DNA of 44,590 nt from Solitalea koreensis (GTDB lineage Bacteria > Bacteroidota > Bacteroidia > Sphingobacteriales > Sphingobacteriaceae), in NCBI RefSeq assembly GCF_900182575.1, contig NZ_FXSZ01000014.1, forward strand, positions 1 to 44,590, in the 5' to 3' direction. Positions 14,831 through 24,192 of this stretch are shown here, one piece after another. Every line of letters starts with the position of its first letter. Position 1 is the first letter of the stretch. The notes beneath the pieces were generated by a model. That model was not told where the DNA came from and did no database searches. It saw nothing but the letters and a program-made list of their open reading frames with translations. Position numbers and translations under genes: made by a program.

Positions 14831-15361
14831 CTAAAAACTAATTTTATCACCTTCTTTCACTCCGAATTTATCGCAAAAGCCACCAATCACCTCTACCACA
14901 TATTGTGCATTTTTTTCTGAATCAAGGCCTTGATCGGATAAGGGTTTAGCTTCTTTATAAATCTTAACGATTTCTTTGTTTTCGTTTACATAAATAATAT
15001 CCAAAGAAATATAGGTATTGTGCATCCAAAATGATTGGGGTTCTGATTTGCTGAATTTGAAAAGCATTCCTTCAGTATCAGACATTGATTTTCGGTACAT
15101 CAAACCTTGTTCCCGTTGTTGCTCGTCATCGGCAATTTCAATGTTAATCTTACGAATTTCCTTTCCATCAGTACTAATGAAAGTCAGTTCTCCTTCTTTC
15201 TTAAATTTAGGCTCGGCAATTTCTGTTGAATTATCTTGAGCAGTGGCCTTATTGCTATTGTTTGAACTTGGATTACAGGCTGCAATTGAAAATGTTATTG
15301 CGGCCATAAGAGCCGTCATATGCGCTTTGGTTACAGATAAGGTTTTTGTATTGTCATTCAT
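14831..15361 (-). CDS. DUF192 family lipoprotein
   Basis: A 176-residue lipoprotein; the lipobox is SIAAC with the lipidated Cys at residue 29. From about residue 54 the DUF192 domain follows: a segment ADDEQQREQGLMYRKS, then MLFKFSKSEPQSFWMHNT, then SLDIIYVNENKEIVKIY, and ending VIGGFCDKFGVKEGD. The family is a small beta-barrel of unknown function, common in exported proteins of many phyla. The lipidated form should be anchored in the periplasm or outer membrane. The DUF4199 gene lies 48 bp upstream on the same strand, so the two are probably one unit. Confidence 0.85.
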   Translation of the reverse strand: MNDNTKTLSVTKAHMTALMAAITFSIAACNPSSNNSNKATAQDNSTEIAEPKFKKEGELTFISTDGKEIRKINIEIADDEQQREQGLMYRKSMSDTEGMLFKFSKSEPQSFWMHNTYISLDIIYVNENKEIVKIYKEAKPLSDQGLDSEKNAQYVVEVIGGFCDKFGVKEGDKISF

Positions 15362-15409
15362 AATCTAAAAAGGTTGTTAAGGCTGATCGCTAATCTACAT
15401 AAGCAATTC

Positions 15410-15916
15410 TTAATCCTGCCATAAAATTATTTTCTTTTTAATGGAAGCGGCTATAATTAATGAAATGGCCAGGCCAATTAATAAGGTACTCAGAAACGAT
15501 TGAAGCAAATAGTTGGATAAACCAAAATACCGCCTAGCCTGGACTTCGGCTTCTAAAACGTTTGTGCCATTTTTGAGAGCAGCGGCTTTCATGTGCTCAA
15601 CCATGAACGAAGTAAAGTTCGGGTTAATTACTTTGAAATAAAGCAGAATAGAAAGCAGGCTAAGCACGGCAGCAATAACGCTTATAATAGCACCTGTTTT
15701 AAAAGCCCCTGCAAATGTAATTGAGCCCCGGTTTACGATGTTTCGTTTTTCTTTTATAGCAAGCCATAAGCATATAACAGGAATCAGAAGTGAAAAAACA
15801 GTAACATAGGGGAGCATATTCAAATGGCGGGTGTGTAAACCCAAGCCATATTCCAAGCAAAGCCAAATAAATGATAATACGCTAATAATGAGTCCCCATC
15901 TAATTTCTAATTTCAT
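15410..15916 (-). CDS. DUF4199 family membrane protein
   Basis: A 168-residue integral membrane protein with four predicted membrane segments: about 8-26, 35-52, 70-95 (FKTGAIISVIAAVLSLLSIL region), and 138-158. Between the third and fourth is a soluble stretch (FTSFMVEHMKAAALKNGTN). This matches DUF4199, a Bacteroidota family of unknown function. The short first loop and the position just upstream of the DUF192 gene suggest co-transcription. A 276-bp AT-rich divergent region separates it from the SulP gene. Confidence 0.75.
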   Translation of the reverse strand: MKLEIRWGLIISVLSFIWLCLEYGLGLHTRHLNMLPYVTVFSLLIPVICLWLAIKEKRNIVNRGSITFAGAFKTGAIISVIAAVLSLLSILLYFKVINPNFTSFMVEHMKAAALKNGTNVLEAEVQARRYFGLSNYLLQSFLSTLLIGLAISLIIAASIKKKIILWQD

Positions 15917-16192
15917 GATTTAAAACTAATTTTAATGTAGTTCAGCGTAAATTCTAAGATAAGGTAAAGGTTTTATAATGTAAAGCATTTGTTTAAAAGC
16001 ATACATGCGGCTCTTGTTAGAATAATTGTTTTTGCAACACCGATTTTAAGCATTCTAAATCATCAGATTATTGACAATGCAGTTTTTTCTGATTAAATTC
16101 CCTTTATCTATTTATAAATCAACAAAGTGCATTTATTTTATTTAATTATAAGTAAAATAAAAGATCTCATTGACCGCACATGAATTTTGGAT

Positions 16193-17896
16193 ATGGACAG
16201 CAATGAAAGCTTTATATCAGAAGAGCATAAACCCAAAGCTATTTCATTATTTAGCTGGCTTCTGCATTATAATAAAGAATGGCTGAAGTACGATATTCTT
16301 GCAGGCTCAATAACTGCAGCAGTAGTAATTCCGAAGGCTATGGCCTATGCAACTATAGCCGGGCTACCGGTACAGGTTGGAATTTATACGGCTTTGGTGC
16401 CAATGATTATATATGCCTTTTTTGGAACTTCTCGCCCGCTTAGCGTTAGCACCACCACAACTCTTGCAATTCTTACTGCAGCACAACTCGAAAAATTGGT
16501 TCCTGATGGCAATTCTGCCTTATTGATAAGCACAGGTGTTACACTAACCCTTATGGTAGGATTGGCGCTCATACTGGCTTATGTATTGCGATTGGGGTTT
16601 ATAGCTAATTTTATTTCTGAACCTGTATTGGTTGGATTTAAAGCAGGCATTGGGTTAGTTATTGTTCTTGATCAAATTCCTAAGTTATTGGGCGTACATT
16701 TTACGAAAGGATCATTTATACATAATTTGATGGCCATCATTAAAGCGTTACCTGAAACAATAATGGCAACCTTTATTGTTGGGTTAACGATGATAGTTTT
16801 GTTGGTAGGATTAAACAAGTTTTTCCCAAAAGCTCCTGCTCCTTTAATTGCGGTAGCTCTAGGAATTGCAGGAATGGGGCTTTTTCAATTACAAAATTAT
16901 GGAGTTGAATCTATAGGTCATATACCGGGAGGGCTACCTTCGCTTACATTGCCGAACTTATCCCAGATTGAACAACTTTGGCCCGGAGCCATAGGAATTG
17001 CTTTAATGAGTTTTACTGAAACCATTGCAGCCGGCCGGGCCTTCTCCAAAAGTGAAGAGCCTATGATACATCCCAACATGGAATTGCTTGCCACTGGTTT
17101 AGCCAATGTGGGCAGTTCTTTGTTTGGAGCAATGCCATCAGGAGGAGGCACATCGCAAACCGCTGTCAACCGGATGGCGGGAGCAAAAACTCAACTTGCG
17201 GCCTTAACTACTGCATCATTTTCATTGTTGACCATGCTATTGCTTGCACCATTATTAGGGTTAATGCCTCAGGCTACGCTTGCTGCAATAGTAATTATAT
17301 ATTCAATTGGATTGATCAAACTAGCCGATTTCCGAGCAATTCTTGATATAAGACGTACAGAGTTTATTTGGGCAGTAGTAGCGTTTGTCGGTGTTGTTTT
17401 ATTAGGCACCCTTCAGGGAATTATTGTCGCTATTATAGTATCGTTGGTCGCACTCGCTCAGCAATTGGTCAATCCACCGATTCGTGTGTTGGGTCGTAAA
17501 CCTGGCACAAATGTTTTTCGCCAACTATCTAAAGAGCATCCGGATGACGAAGTTTTTCCAGGGCTGTTGATTTTACGCCTTGAGAGACGCATTTTTTTTA
17601 TAAATGCCGCAAACATTGGAGAAAAGATTCGAACAATGCTTGGGAAGTTTAAACCCAAAGTGCTAGTGCTCGATTTTAGTGGTGTAACGGATCTGGAGTA
17701 CACTGCATTAAAAATGTTAATTCAAGGAGAAAAAAGATTAAGCAATGAAGGAGTGACGGTATGGTTTGTTGGGATGAACCCGGAAGTGTTTGATATGATC
17801 AATCGTTCAAGTCTTGGGAAAACTATAGGCCGTGAACGAATGCATTTCAATCTTGAACTTGCCGTTAAAAAATACATGGAACTTGAAAATAATTGA
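16193..17896 (+). CDS. SulP family inorganic anion transporter with STAS domain
   Basis: A 567-residue transporter. I take ATG 16193 as start; a TTG two codons upstream is also possible. The membrane domain (about 30-420) has the SulP signature near its start (AVVIPKAMAYATIAGLPVQV) and the following TYALVPM-like segment. The later segments include SFTETIAAGRAFSK and a GAMPSGGGTSQTAVN motif. The C-terminal STAS domain (about 440-560) carries VLVLDFSGVTDLE. SulP proteins move sulfate, bicarbonate or similar anions; the substrate here cannot be told. The PPK2 gene follows after 43 bp on the same strand. Confidence 0.9.
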   Translation: MDSNESFISEEHKPKAISLFSWLLHYNKEWLKYDILAGSITAAVVIPKAMAYATIAGLPVQVGIYTALVPMIIYAFFGTSRPLSVSTTTTLAILTAAQLEKLVPDGNSALLISTGVTLTLMVGLALILAYVLRLGFIANFISEPVLVGFKAGIGLVIVLDQIPKLLGVHFTKGSFIHNLMAIIKALPETIMATFIVGLTMIVLLVGLNKFFPKAPAPLIAVALGIAGMGLFQLQNYGVESIGHIPGGLPSLTLPNLSQIEQLWPGAIGIALMSFTETIAAGRAFSKSEEPMIHPNMELLATGLANVGSSLFGAMPSGGGTSQTAVNRMAGAKTQLAALTTASFSLLTMLLLAPLLGLMPQATLAAIVIIYSIGLIKLADFRAILDIRRTEFIWAVVAFVGVVLLGTLQGIIVAIIVSLVALAQQLVNPPIRVLGRKPGTNVFRQLSKEHPDDEVFPGLLILRLERRIFFINAANIGEKIRTMLGKFKPKVLVLDFSGVTDLEYTALKMLIQGEKRLSNEGVTVWFVGMNPEVFDMINRSSLGKTIGRERMHFNLELAVKKYMELENN

Positions 17897-17939
17897 TGCC
17901 GCTTATTAAAAAATAACACAATATCTGAACTTACTGCTC

Positions 17940-18776
17940 ATGAAAAAAAAAGCAACAAAGGTGAAACCCATTAAAGAAAAGCTTAAAGGGAACACATCAA
18001 CCGAAAAATTGAAGCGTAAAGATTACGACAAAGAGCTATCGAAGCTTCACGTAGAATTAGTTAAACTACAAGAGTGGGTTAAGTATAAAGGACTAAAGGT
18101 GTGTATTGTTTTTGAAGGTCGTGATGGAGCCGGAAAAGGTGGAACTATAAAAGCGATTACCGAACGGGTAAGTCCACGGGTTTTCCGCGTAATTGCACTA
18201 ACGGCTCCAACAGAACGCGAGAAGAGTCAGATGTATGTACAGCGTTATTTGCCACACTTGCCAGCAGCGGGCGAAATTGTGATTTTTGATCGCAGTTGGT
18301 ATAACAGAGCAGGGGTTGAACGGGTGATGGGTTTTTGTACCGAAGAAATGGCAAAGAAATTCTTGAAAACTGTACCACTCGTAGAAAAAGCAATTGTTGA
18401 TTCAGGCGTCATTCTCATTAAGTACTGGTTAGAAGTTAACCAGGAAGAGCAAACTCGCCGATTAGAGTCGCGCATTGGCGACGGACGAAAAACATGGAAA
18501 CTTTCACCTATGGACCTCAAATCGTATAGCCGCTGGTATGATTATTCCAGAGCAAGAGATGAAATGTTTATGGCCACAGATACTGATATAGCCCCCTGGT
18601 TTGTGGCCAGATCTGACGATAAAAAACGAGCTCGATTAAACATAATCACCCACTTGTTAAGCATGATTCCGTATAAAAGTACGCCTCATGAAAAGATAAA
18701 ACTACCCAAGAGACAAGAAGTTGGAGATTATCAGGAGCCTAATTATCCGTTTAAATTCATTCAAGAAGTGTTTTGA
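17940..18776 (+). CDS. ppk2: Polyphosphate kinase 2 (PPK2), short form
   Basis: A 278-residue PPK2-family enzyme, transferring phosphate between polyphosphate and nucleoside mono- or diphosphates. Walker A is FEGRDGAGKGG (58-68) and Walker B is FDRSWYNRAGVE (116-127); the lid region carries RLESRIGDGRKTWKLSPMD. The N-terminal 25 residues are very basic. One-domain PPK2 enzymes usually make GTP or ATP from polyphosphate; class assignment from the sequence alone is uncertain. The gene follows the SulP transporter by 43 bp, and its end lies only 12 bp from the convergent DinB gene, with no terminator between them. Confidence 0.9.
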   Translation: MKKKATKVKPIKEKLKGNTSTEKLKRKDYDKELSKLHVELVKLQEWVKYKGLKVCIVFEGRDGAGKGGTIKAITERVSPRVFRVIALTAPTEREKSQMYVQRYLPHLPAAGEIVIFDRSWYNRAGVERVMGFCTEEMAKKFLKTVPLVEKAIVDSGVILIKYWLEVNQEEQTRRLESRIGDGRKTWKLSPMDLKSYSRWYDYSRARDEMFMATDTDIAPWFVARSDDKKRARLNIITHLLSMIPYKSTPHEKIKLPKRQEVGDYQEPNYPFKFIQEVF

Positions 18777-18788
18777 GATTAGACAGGC

Positions 18789-19316
18789 CTAATGACTGTT
18801 CGTTACAAGCATGATATGAGCTAAGTGATGCTTTCCGTGCCACGAGTACATTTGCAATGCATGCAATAATGCTATAGCTTGTTGATATTCCGGATGAAAA
18901 TAACTGCGTTTAAAATCATCTGCTTTCATGGCTTTTAATAATACTACCCAACGTTGATGAATCGAACTAAGCAATGTTAGAGAGACATCAATAGGTGTTA
19001 GCTGGCTATCTGGTAGCTCGGCCCAACGATCTTCAAAATAAGGCCGAATTGTCGGGTTGTTTTCTGTAAGAGCCAGTTTAAATCGAATATATGCATTCAT
19101 GTGGCTGTCGGGAATATGATGCATAACCTGGCGAACGGTCCAGCCTCCCGGCCGATATGGAGTGTCTAGTTTTTCAGCTGATAGTCCAGCTATTGCGGCT
19201 GCGATTTGTTTCGGCAGTTGTTCAATATCACTTATAAAATCTTCAATCTGTCCCTGACTAAGATTTTCAGCGGCATTAAATTTACCAATCGGGTACTGTA
19301 AGCTTTGTTGATCCAT
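18789..19316 (-). CDS. YfiT/DinB-fold metal-dependent protein (bacillithiol transferase-like)
   Basis: I take ATG 19316 (MDQQSLQYPIGKF), skipping a hydrophobic leader of eight residues in the same frame. The protein is 175 residues and has the DinB-fold helix bundle with the metal-binding histidines in VRQVMHHIPDSHMN and YSWHGKHHLAHI, and the segment PYRPGGWTVRQ typical of YfiT. Relatives are nickel- or zinc-binding thiol transferases such as bacillithiol transferases. Bacillithiol is made in many Bacteroidota, so the role is plausible but not shown. The gene is convergent to ppk2. Confidence 0.75.
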   Translation of the reverse strand: MDQQSLQYPIGKFNAAENLSQGQIEDFISDIEQLPKQIAAAIAGLSAEKLDTPYRPGGWTVRQVMHHIPDSHMNAYIRFKLALTENNPTIRPYFEDRWAELPDSQLTPIDVSLTLLSSIHQRWVVLLKAMKADDFKRSYFHPEYQQAIALLHALQMYSWHGKHHLAHIMLVTNSH

Positions 19317-19562
19317 TTTGTATAGAAAACATATTTTCAAGATCTGTTAAGTTACCGTTTTATTGCTGTGATTATGGTTAACCGACTATCTTTAAAAAGA
19401 AGCGTAATAGTTTTTATTTGTCGAGTATTTAACTAAACTTTGTATAGCTCAAAACTCAGTGTAATAAATTATTATTTATCCTGAAACCACTCATTGGTTA
19501 TCTAATCTGATAGCTGGCGGAACATGCTTTTTACTCTTTTGTCTGTAATTAACTCAATTTAA

Positions 19563-19569
19563 AAGGAGG
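19563..19569 (+). promoter_or_regulatory. Strong Shine-Dalgarno sequence
   Basis: AAGGAGG lies 6 nt before the ATG at 19576. A consensus anti-16S site is exceptional in Bacteroidota, where the neighbouring genes of this window have none, and it makes the start of the cupin gene certain. Confidence 0.8.
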
Positions 19570-19575
19570 TAAATC

Positions 19576-19974
19576 ATGAAAAACGCATTTAAATTCTCAG
19601 TAATGATTATCGTTTTGACAGGGATGTTTTCTCTGTCGGTGCTGGCTGTTAAAGCACAGGACCAGGTTAAGGTGGCGCCAAATATTCATCAAAAGGTATT
19701 GCTTGACAATGCTCACGTGCGAATTATAGAAACTACGCTTAAACCTGGTGAAGTAATTCCATGGCACTCACATCCAAATTATGTTGTTTATGTGATTGAA
19801 GGCGGGAAAATTGAAACAACGGTGAAAGGAAAAGCCCCTGAAACAAGGGAAATGAAGGCCGGAGAAGTACATTATACAGATGCCGTGACCCATATGAACA
19901 AAAACGTTGGCACCACTGAAACGAAAGTAATCGTTATTGAGATGAAGCCTGAAATGGCCAAGAAAAAAATGTAA
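19576..19974 (+). CDS. Secreted cupin-domain protein
   Basis: A 132-residue protein with a signal peptide (hydrophobic core about residues 8-22, likely cleavage after VKAQ near residue 28). The single cupin barrel has a metal-type motif, GEVIPWHSHPNYVVYVIEGG, and a second motif region ending in VHYTDAVTHMNKN. The two histidines of HSH and the later histidines suggest a metal site, but the catalytic activity, if any, is not predictable. Its strong Shine-Dalgarno sequence suggests high expression. The gene ends before a bidirectional terminator shared with the dehydrogenase gene. Confidence 0.8.
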   Translation: MKNAFKFSVMIIVLTGMFSLSVLAVKAQDQVKVAPNIHQKVLLDNAHVRIIETTLKPGEVIPWHSHPNYVVYVIEGGKIETTVKGKAPETREMKAGEVHYTDAVTHMNKNVGTTETKVIVIEMKPEMAKKKM

Positions 19975-20037
19975 TACCGGAGAGTTGTGTCTAATCTAAA
20001 TCAATTCATTACAAGTGTGTCTTTTGCCACTTAATAA

Positions 20038-20080
20038 AAATCTAGAAGGCTGAATCAACTTAATTCAGCCTTCTAGATTT
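20038..20080. terminator. Bidirectional terminator between convergent genes
   Basis: An 18-bp perfect stem, AAATCTAGAAGGCTGAAT (20038-20055) against 20063-20080, closes a 7-nt loop. A-rich and T-rich flanks let it serve both the cupin gene and the dehydrogenase gene. Confidence 0.9.
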
Positions 20081-20098
20081 ATTGAAAGATGTTTTTCG

Positions 20099-21637
20099 CT
20101 ATAAATCGAAGCGTATACCTTGGGCTAATGGAAGATCTTTTCCATAGTTAATCGTATTGGTTTGACGACGCATGTACACTTTCCATGCATCAGAACCCGA
20201 TTCACGGCCTCCACCGGTTTCTTTTTCACCACCGAATGCTCCGCCAATTTCTGCTCCGGAAGTACCGATGTTTACGTTAGCAATACCACAATCGGAACCG
20301 GCATGTGAAAGAAACTGCTCCATTTCACGCAAATTATTGGTAAAGATTGAAGAGGATAAACCTTGTGGAACATCATTCTGCATGTGTATGGCATCTTCAA
20401 CGTTTTTATATTTCATAATATAAAGTATAGGAGCAAAGGTTTCTTCCTGAACTATTTTAAATTCATTTTTTGCTTCAATAATACATGGTTTAACGTAACA
20501 ACCACTTTCAAATCCATCACCTGCAAGTATGCCGCCTTCAACCACCACATTACCTCCTTCTTTTTTTGCCTGATCAATAGCGTTCAGATAGGTTTCAGCA
20601 GCTTTTTTATCAATTAGTGGCCCTACGTGATTATTCGCATCCAGCGGATTGCCAATGTTTAATTGTTGGTAGGCATTTTTTAGTACATTAAGGGTTTTGT
20701 CGTAAACACTTTCATGAACAATTAAACGACGGGTGCTGGTGCAACGCTGACCGGCAGTGCCAACAGCTCCAAAAACGGAACCCACCAATACCATGTTTAA
20801 ATCAGCATGTTCTGAAACGATGATGGCATTGTTTCCACCTAATTCAAGTATACTGCGCCCGAAACGCTGTGCAACGCTGCCTGAAACAATTCTGCCGGTG
20901 CGGGTTGAGCCTGTAAATGATACCAATGGAACACGTTTGTCATTGTTCATTAAATCACCAACAGGGTTGCCGATAACCAGGCAGCTAACACCTTCCGAAA
21001 TGTTGTTTTTTTGCAAAACACCGGCAATGATATTTTGACAAGCTACTGCGCAAAGTGGAGTTTTTGACGAAGGTTTCCATACACAAACATCTCCGCATAC
21101 CCAGGCTAGCGCAGCATTCCATGCCCAAACTGCTACCGGGAAATTGAAAGCCGAAATAATACCTACAATGCCAAGAGGATGATATTGTTCATACATGCGG
21201 TGTTGAGGACGCTCGCTATGCATGGTTAAACCATATAATTGGCGCGAAAGTCCAACGGCAAAATCGCAGATGTCAATCATCTCCTGTACTTCGCCCAAGC
21301 CTTCTTGTAAACTTTTACCCATTTCGTAAGAAACGAGCGTACCGAGCGCTACCTTTTTCTTTCTTAGTTCTTCTCCAAATTGACGGACAATTTCGCCACG
21401 TTTAGGAGCCGGCAGTAACCTCCAGCTCTTGAATGCTGCTTGAGCTTGGCTGATTACGTTTTCATAATCATCGGAAGTGGCGATGGCAACCTTTGCTATT
21501 TCTTTTCCATCAACAGGAGAATAACTGGCTATGGTTTCTTTGCAACTAGCTCCCGAATTTAGGCCGGTGCTCCAGGCATTATTTATAGCCCTTATGCCGA
21601 GGTCATTTAAAATTTGTTCTATATTTTGAAGCTTCAT
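20099..21637 (-). CDS. ALDH7-type aldehyde dehydrogenase (piperideine-6-carboxylate/aminoadipate semialdehyde type)
   Basis: I take ATG 21637 (MKLQNIEQIL); the frame is open 54 bp further upstream but this ATG fits the family length, 512 residues. Catalytic residues are N165 (SAFNFP), E265 (LELGG) and C299 (AGQRCTST). The segments GMSY-like NSGASCKETI, YGLTMHSERPQHRM and GEKETGGGRESGSDAWKVYMRR are typical of ALDH7. Members act on aminoadipate semialdehyde in lysine degradation, or on related aldehydes; which is used here is not decided by the sequence. A -7-like TACATTTG is present on the minus strand at 21668-21661, but without a TTG at the right distance. Confidence 0.85.
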   Translation of the reverse strand: MKLQNIEQILNDLGIRAINNAWSTGLNSGASCKETIASYSPVDGKEIAKVAIATSDDYENVISQAQAAFKSWRLLPAPKRGEIVRQFGEELRKKKVALGTLVSYEMGKSLQEGLGEVQEMIDICDFAVGLSRQLYGLTMHSERPQHRMYEQYHPLGIVGIISAFNFPVAVWAWNAALAWVCGDVCVWKPSSKTPLCAVACQNIIAGVLQKNNISEGVSCLVIGNPVGDLMNNDKRVPLVSFTGSTRTGRIVSGSVAQRFGRSILELGGNNAIIVSEHADLNMVLVGSVFGAVGTAGQRCTSTRRLIVHESVYDKTLNVLKNAYQQLNIGNPLDANNHVGPLIDKKAAETYLNAIDQAKKEGGNVVVEGGILAGDGFESGCYVKPCIIEAKNEFKIVQEETFAPILYIMKYKNVEDAIHMQNDVPQGLSSSIFTNNLREMEQFLSHAGSDCGIANVNIGTSGAEIGGAFGGEKETGGGRESGSDAWKVYMRRQTNTINYGKDLPLAQGIRFDL

Positions 21638-21843
21638 TATGATTAGTTTAAGTATTAGTTCAAATGTAGGGATTTTAGCAGGTATACTCATTCCAAACTT
21701 TTGAACGATAGAAAGATAGCGGCGCTTTGCTAAAGCTTGAGTGCTTAAAGCTTGTTTTTTTTATTGTAACATCTTGATTTTCAATATAAATAACGTAAAT
21801 TTAGATTATCGACCTAAATTGTGAACTTAAAAATTGATGTAAT

Positions 21844-22272
21844 ATGGAAATGGCGATGTATCAAGGATATCTTTTTATCCTGTTAATGTTCATTGGAGGG
21901 GTTATTTTAATTGACCTTGGTATTTTTACCAAAACCCAAACCAACCATTTGTTCAAATGGGGGGTTGCAACTGATTGTGAAGTGGTAAAAGTTGAAGATG
22001 AAGTGCTTCCCGGCGGTCAACATGTTGAGCATCCTTATATTAAATTTATGACAACTGATAAAGGCTGGATTTCCGGAGAGTTGGCAGTTGATCCAACGAA
22101 TAGACACCATTTCGTTCCGGGTGAGCGTATGCATATCATTTACAACCAGCAAGACCCCAATGAAGTAAAAATTGATAAAATGCCTGGCCGCACGTGGTTA
22201 CCTACTTTTCTTTTGGTAGCAGGATTTGGACTAATGCTAGCCGCTGCACATCAAATAATTGTGTTGCATTAA
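21844..22272 (+). CDS. DUF3592-like membrane protein
   Basis: A 142-residue protein with a membrane segment near each end (about 8-26 and 120-138) and a soluble beta-rich domain between them (DCEVVKVEDEVLPGG, PYIKFMTTDKGW, PGERMHIIYNQQDPNEVKI). The layout and the segment with the sequence YNQQDPN match DUF3592 proteins, of unknown function. The start is a double ATG at 21844 and 21850. It is followed by a strong terminator. Confidence 0.65.
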   Translation: MEMAMYQGYLFILLMFIGGVILIDLGIFTKTQTNHLFKWGVATDCEVVKVEDEVLPGGQHVEHPYIKFMTTDKGWISGELAVDPTNRHHFVPGERMHIIYNQQDPNEVKIDKMPGRTWLPTFLLVAGFGLMLAAAHQIIVLH

Positions 22273-22304
22273 AAAAACTACATAGGCAATTCGTTTTTTA
22301 TAGA

Positions 22305-22341
22305 AAGGAGCATAGCTAAATCTTAGCTGTGCTCTTTTTTT
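22305..22341 (+). terminator. Terminator of the DUF3592-like gene
   Basis: A 12-bp stem (GAGCATAGCTAA against TTAGCTGTGCTC, one G-U pair) around a 3-nt loop is followed by seven T. Confidence 0.85.
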
Positions 22342-22734
22342 GTGTTTCAAGTTCAAGAATTGGCAATTTTCAGGTTTTTAAGCTATCGGTTCTTTTTATG
22401 GACAATGTGTAGTATTTAACCCGTTATCAAGCCGTATGCCGAGTAAGAGTTTTCCACATATTTCTTTCATTTTTGTTCTTTTAACCTAACTGTATATTAA
22501 GGTTTTGAGAATTAAAGTGGTTTGTTTTCCATATATTTGTAAACTGATATTCGTAAAAAGAACGTTATTGTCAATGCATTACAAAAGTAATTGACAATAT
22601 GTGGAAAAAATGAACTGCTGCGGTAGCTAAAATTATTCTACTTTAATCAATAAATCCTGCTACAATATTTGTTTATTTAACAATACTGTGATGCAGTGCA
22701 TTTCGTTCTTTTTAACTTTAAAGTAGGCAAGCAG
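22342..22734. other. Long AT-rich intergenic region with two DnaA-box-like sites
   Basis: No gene is visible. TTTTCCACA at 22450-22458 and its reverse complement TGTGGAAAA at 22600-22608 fit the relaxed DnaA-box pattern TTWTNCACA; the match extends to an 11-bp inverted pair (TTTTCCACATA / TATGTGGAAAA). Between them lies a bulged hairpin (ATTGTCAATGCATTAC / GTAATTGACAAT, about 22567-22598). TATATTTG at 22532-22539 matches the -7 promoter element and could drive the TPR gene with a long leader. Confidence 0.35.
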
Positions 22735-24141
22735 ATGTACGACGACGATTTTGATTTTGAAAACCCTGAAGACGCTAGGCTTTCGGTTGAACGATACGAA
22801 GAAATGATCCGTAATCAGGATCAATATTTTTTTGATGCTGATGCTTTTGAGAAAATTATCGACCATTATATCGATAAAAATGACCCGATAAAAGCTTTGC
22901 AGGTAGTTGAATATGCATTAAATCAACATCCCTATGCATCTTCTTTCTTTATTAAGCAGGCGCAGCTTTTTATCATGACCAACCAAACGGCGAAAGCATT
23001 TAAAATGCTTGATAAAGCCGAAACAATGGAACCTTCAAATCCTGATATTTATCTTTTGAGAGGAAATCTTCTTGAAAATCACGAGCGTCATGATGAGGCG
23101 CTGCTGAATTATCAAAAAGCATTGCTTTTTGCTGATGAAGTGGATGAGATTTGTTTACAGATTGCCTATGTGTACCAAAATATGGGTAATTATGAAAGTG
23201 CGGTTGATTTTTTAAAGAAGAGTTTAGAGATAAACATGGAGAATCAGGATGCCTTGTATGAGCTAGCCTTTTGTTACGATGTACTGGATCAACAAGAAGA
23301 AAGCATTAAATTCTACGAACAATACATAAACGAAGAGCCTTACTCTCACGCAGCCTGGTATAACCTGGGTAATTCATACCTGAAAATGGGGTTGTATGAA
23401 AAATCAATCGATGCTTACGATTATGCGATCCTGATTAAGGAAAACTTCGCTTCGGCGTACTTTAATAAAGGAAACGCATTGGTTTGTCTGGATCGTTTTA
23501 TGGAGGCCATCCAGGTTTATCGGCAAACTTTTGAATATGAACAGCCTGATGCTGAAATCTATTGCAGCATGGGTGAGTGTTATGAAAAATTAGAAATGAT
23601 GGACGAGGCCCGTTCCTTCTATAAAAAAGCGGTGAAAATGGATGCAAACCTAGCCGAAGGGTGGTTTGGAATCGGAGTAACCCTTGATTATGAAGAACGT
23701 TGGTTTGAATCATTGCACTTTTACAGAAAGGCAATCGAACTGGATGCCATTAATGCGGAATATTGGTTTGCATTTGGTGACTCGCAAGGCAAATTAGGCA
23801 ATTACGAAGAAAGCGCATCGGCTTATGAAAAAGCTGCTGAAATCGATCCTCTTGATACTGAAATTTGGCTCGATTACTCTTCGCTATTTTATGAGCAGGA
23901 AAAAGTAGAGGAGGCAATTGCTATTCTTTCCGAAGGAATAAAAAACAATCCCGATGCTGCAGAACTCTACTATCGCATGGTAGCTTATAAATTTAGTTCA
24001 GGCCAATATCAGGAAGCCTTGAGTTTCTTGGAGCATGCTTTAGCTGCAGATCCTGAAAAATATGAGCATCTATTTGAGTATTTGCCGCAATTACAAAACA
24101 ATAAAATAATAATTGATATCATTAACCGTTACATTTTGTAA
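22735..24141 (+). CDS. Tetratricopeptide-repeat protein
   Basis: A 468-residue protein that begins with an acidic MYDDDFDFENPED. I take ATG 22735 instead of a GTG 13 codons upstream. The rest is made of a long series of TPR-type 34-residue helix pairs, for example NPDIYLLRGNLLENHERHDE, EPYSHAAWYNLGNSYLKMG and ADPEKYEHLF at the end; the regular YxxA/G, W/Y and P positions are clear. No signal peptide or membrane segment is present, so it is a cytoplasmic scaffold-like protein, with unknown partners. It has no gene neighbour in an obvious operon. Confidence 0.85.
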   Translation: MYDDDFDFENPEDARLSVERYEEMIRNQDQYFFDADAFEKIIDHYIDKNDPIKALQVVEYALNQHPYASSFFIKQAQLFIMTNQTAKAFKMLDKAETMEPSNPDIYLLRGNLLENHERHDEALLNYQKALLFADEVDEICLQIAYVYQNMGNYESAVDFLKKSLEINMENQDALYELAFCYDVLDQQEESIKFYEQYINEEPYSHAAWYNLGNSYLKMGLYEKSIDAYDYAILIKENFASAYFNKGNALVCLDRFMEAIQVYRQTFEYEQPDAEIYCSMGECYEKLEMMDEARSFYKKAVKMDANLAEGWFGIGVTLDYEERWFESLHFYRKAIELDAINAEYWFAFGDSQGKLGNYEESASAYEKAAEIDPLDTEIWLDYSSLFYEQEKVEEAIAILSEGIKNNPDAAELYYRMVAYKFSSGQYQEALSFLEHALAADPEKYEHLFEYLPQLQNNKIIIDIINRYIL

Positions 24142-24163
24142 TAGTTGAATGTGTTTGAACCGT

Positions 24164-24192
24164 AAATCCCCAATCCATCAGCTTGGGGATTT
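24164..24192 (+). terminator. Terminator of the TPR gene
   Basis: AAATCCCCAA (24164-24173) pairs with TTGGGGATTT (24183-24192). The following T-run is weak (CTGTTTG). Confidence 0.7.

Noticed and set aside
22342..22734. The chromosomal replication origin
   Set aside because: Only two DnaA-box-like sites are present and gene orientation does not switch here; the evidence is too thin.
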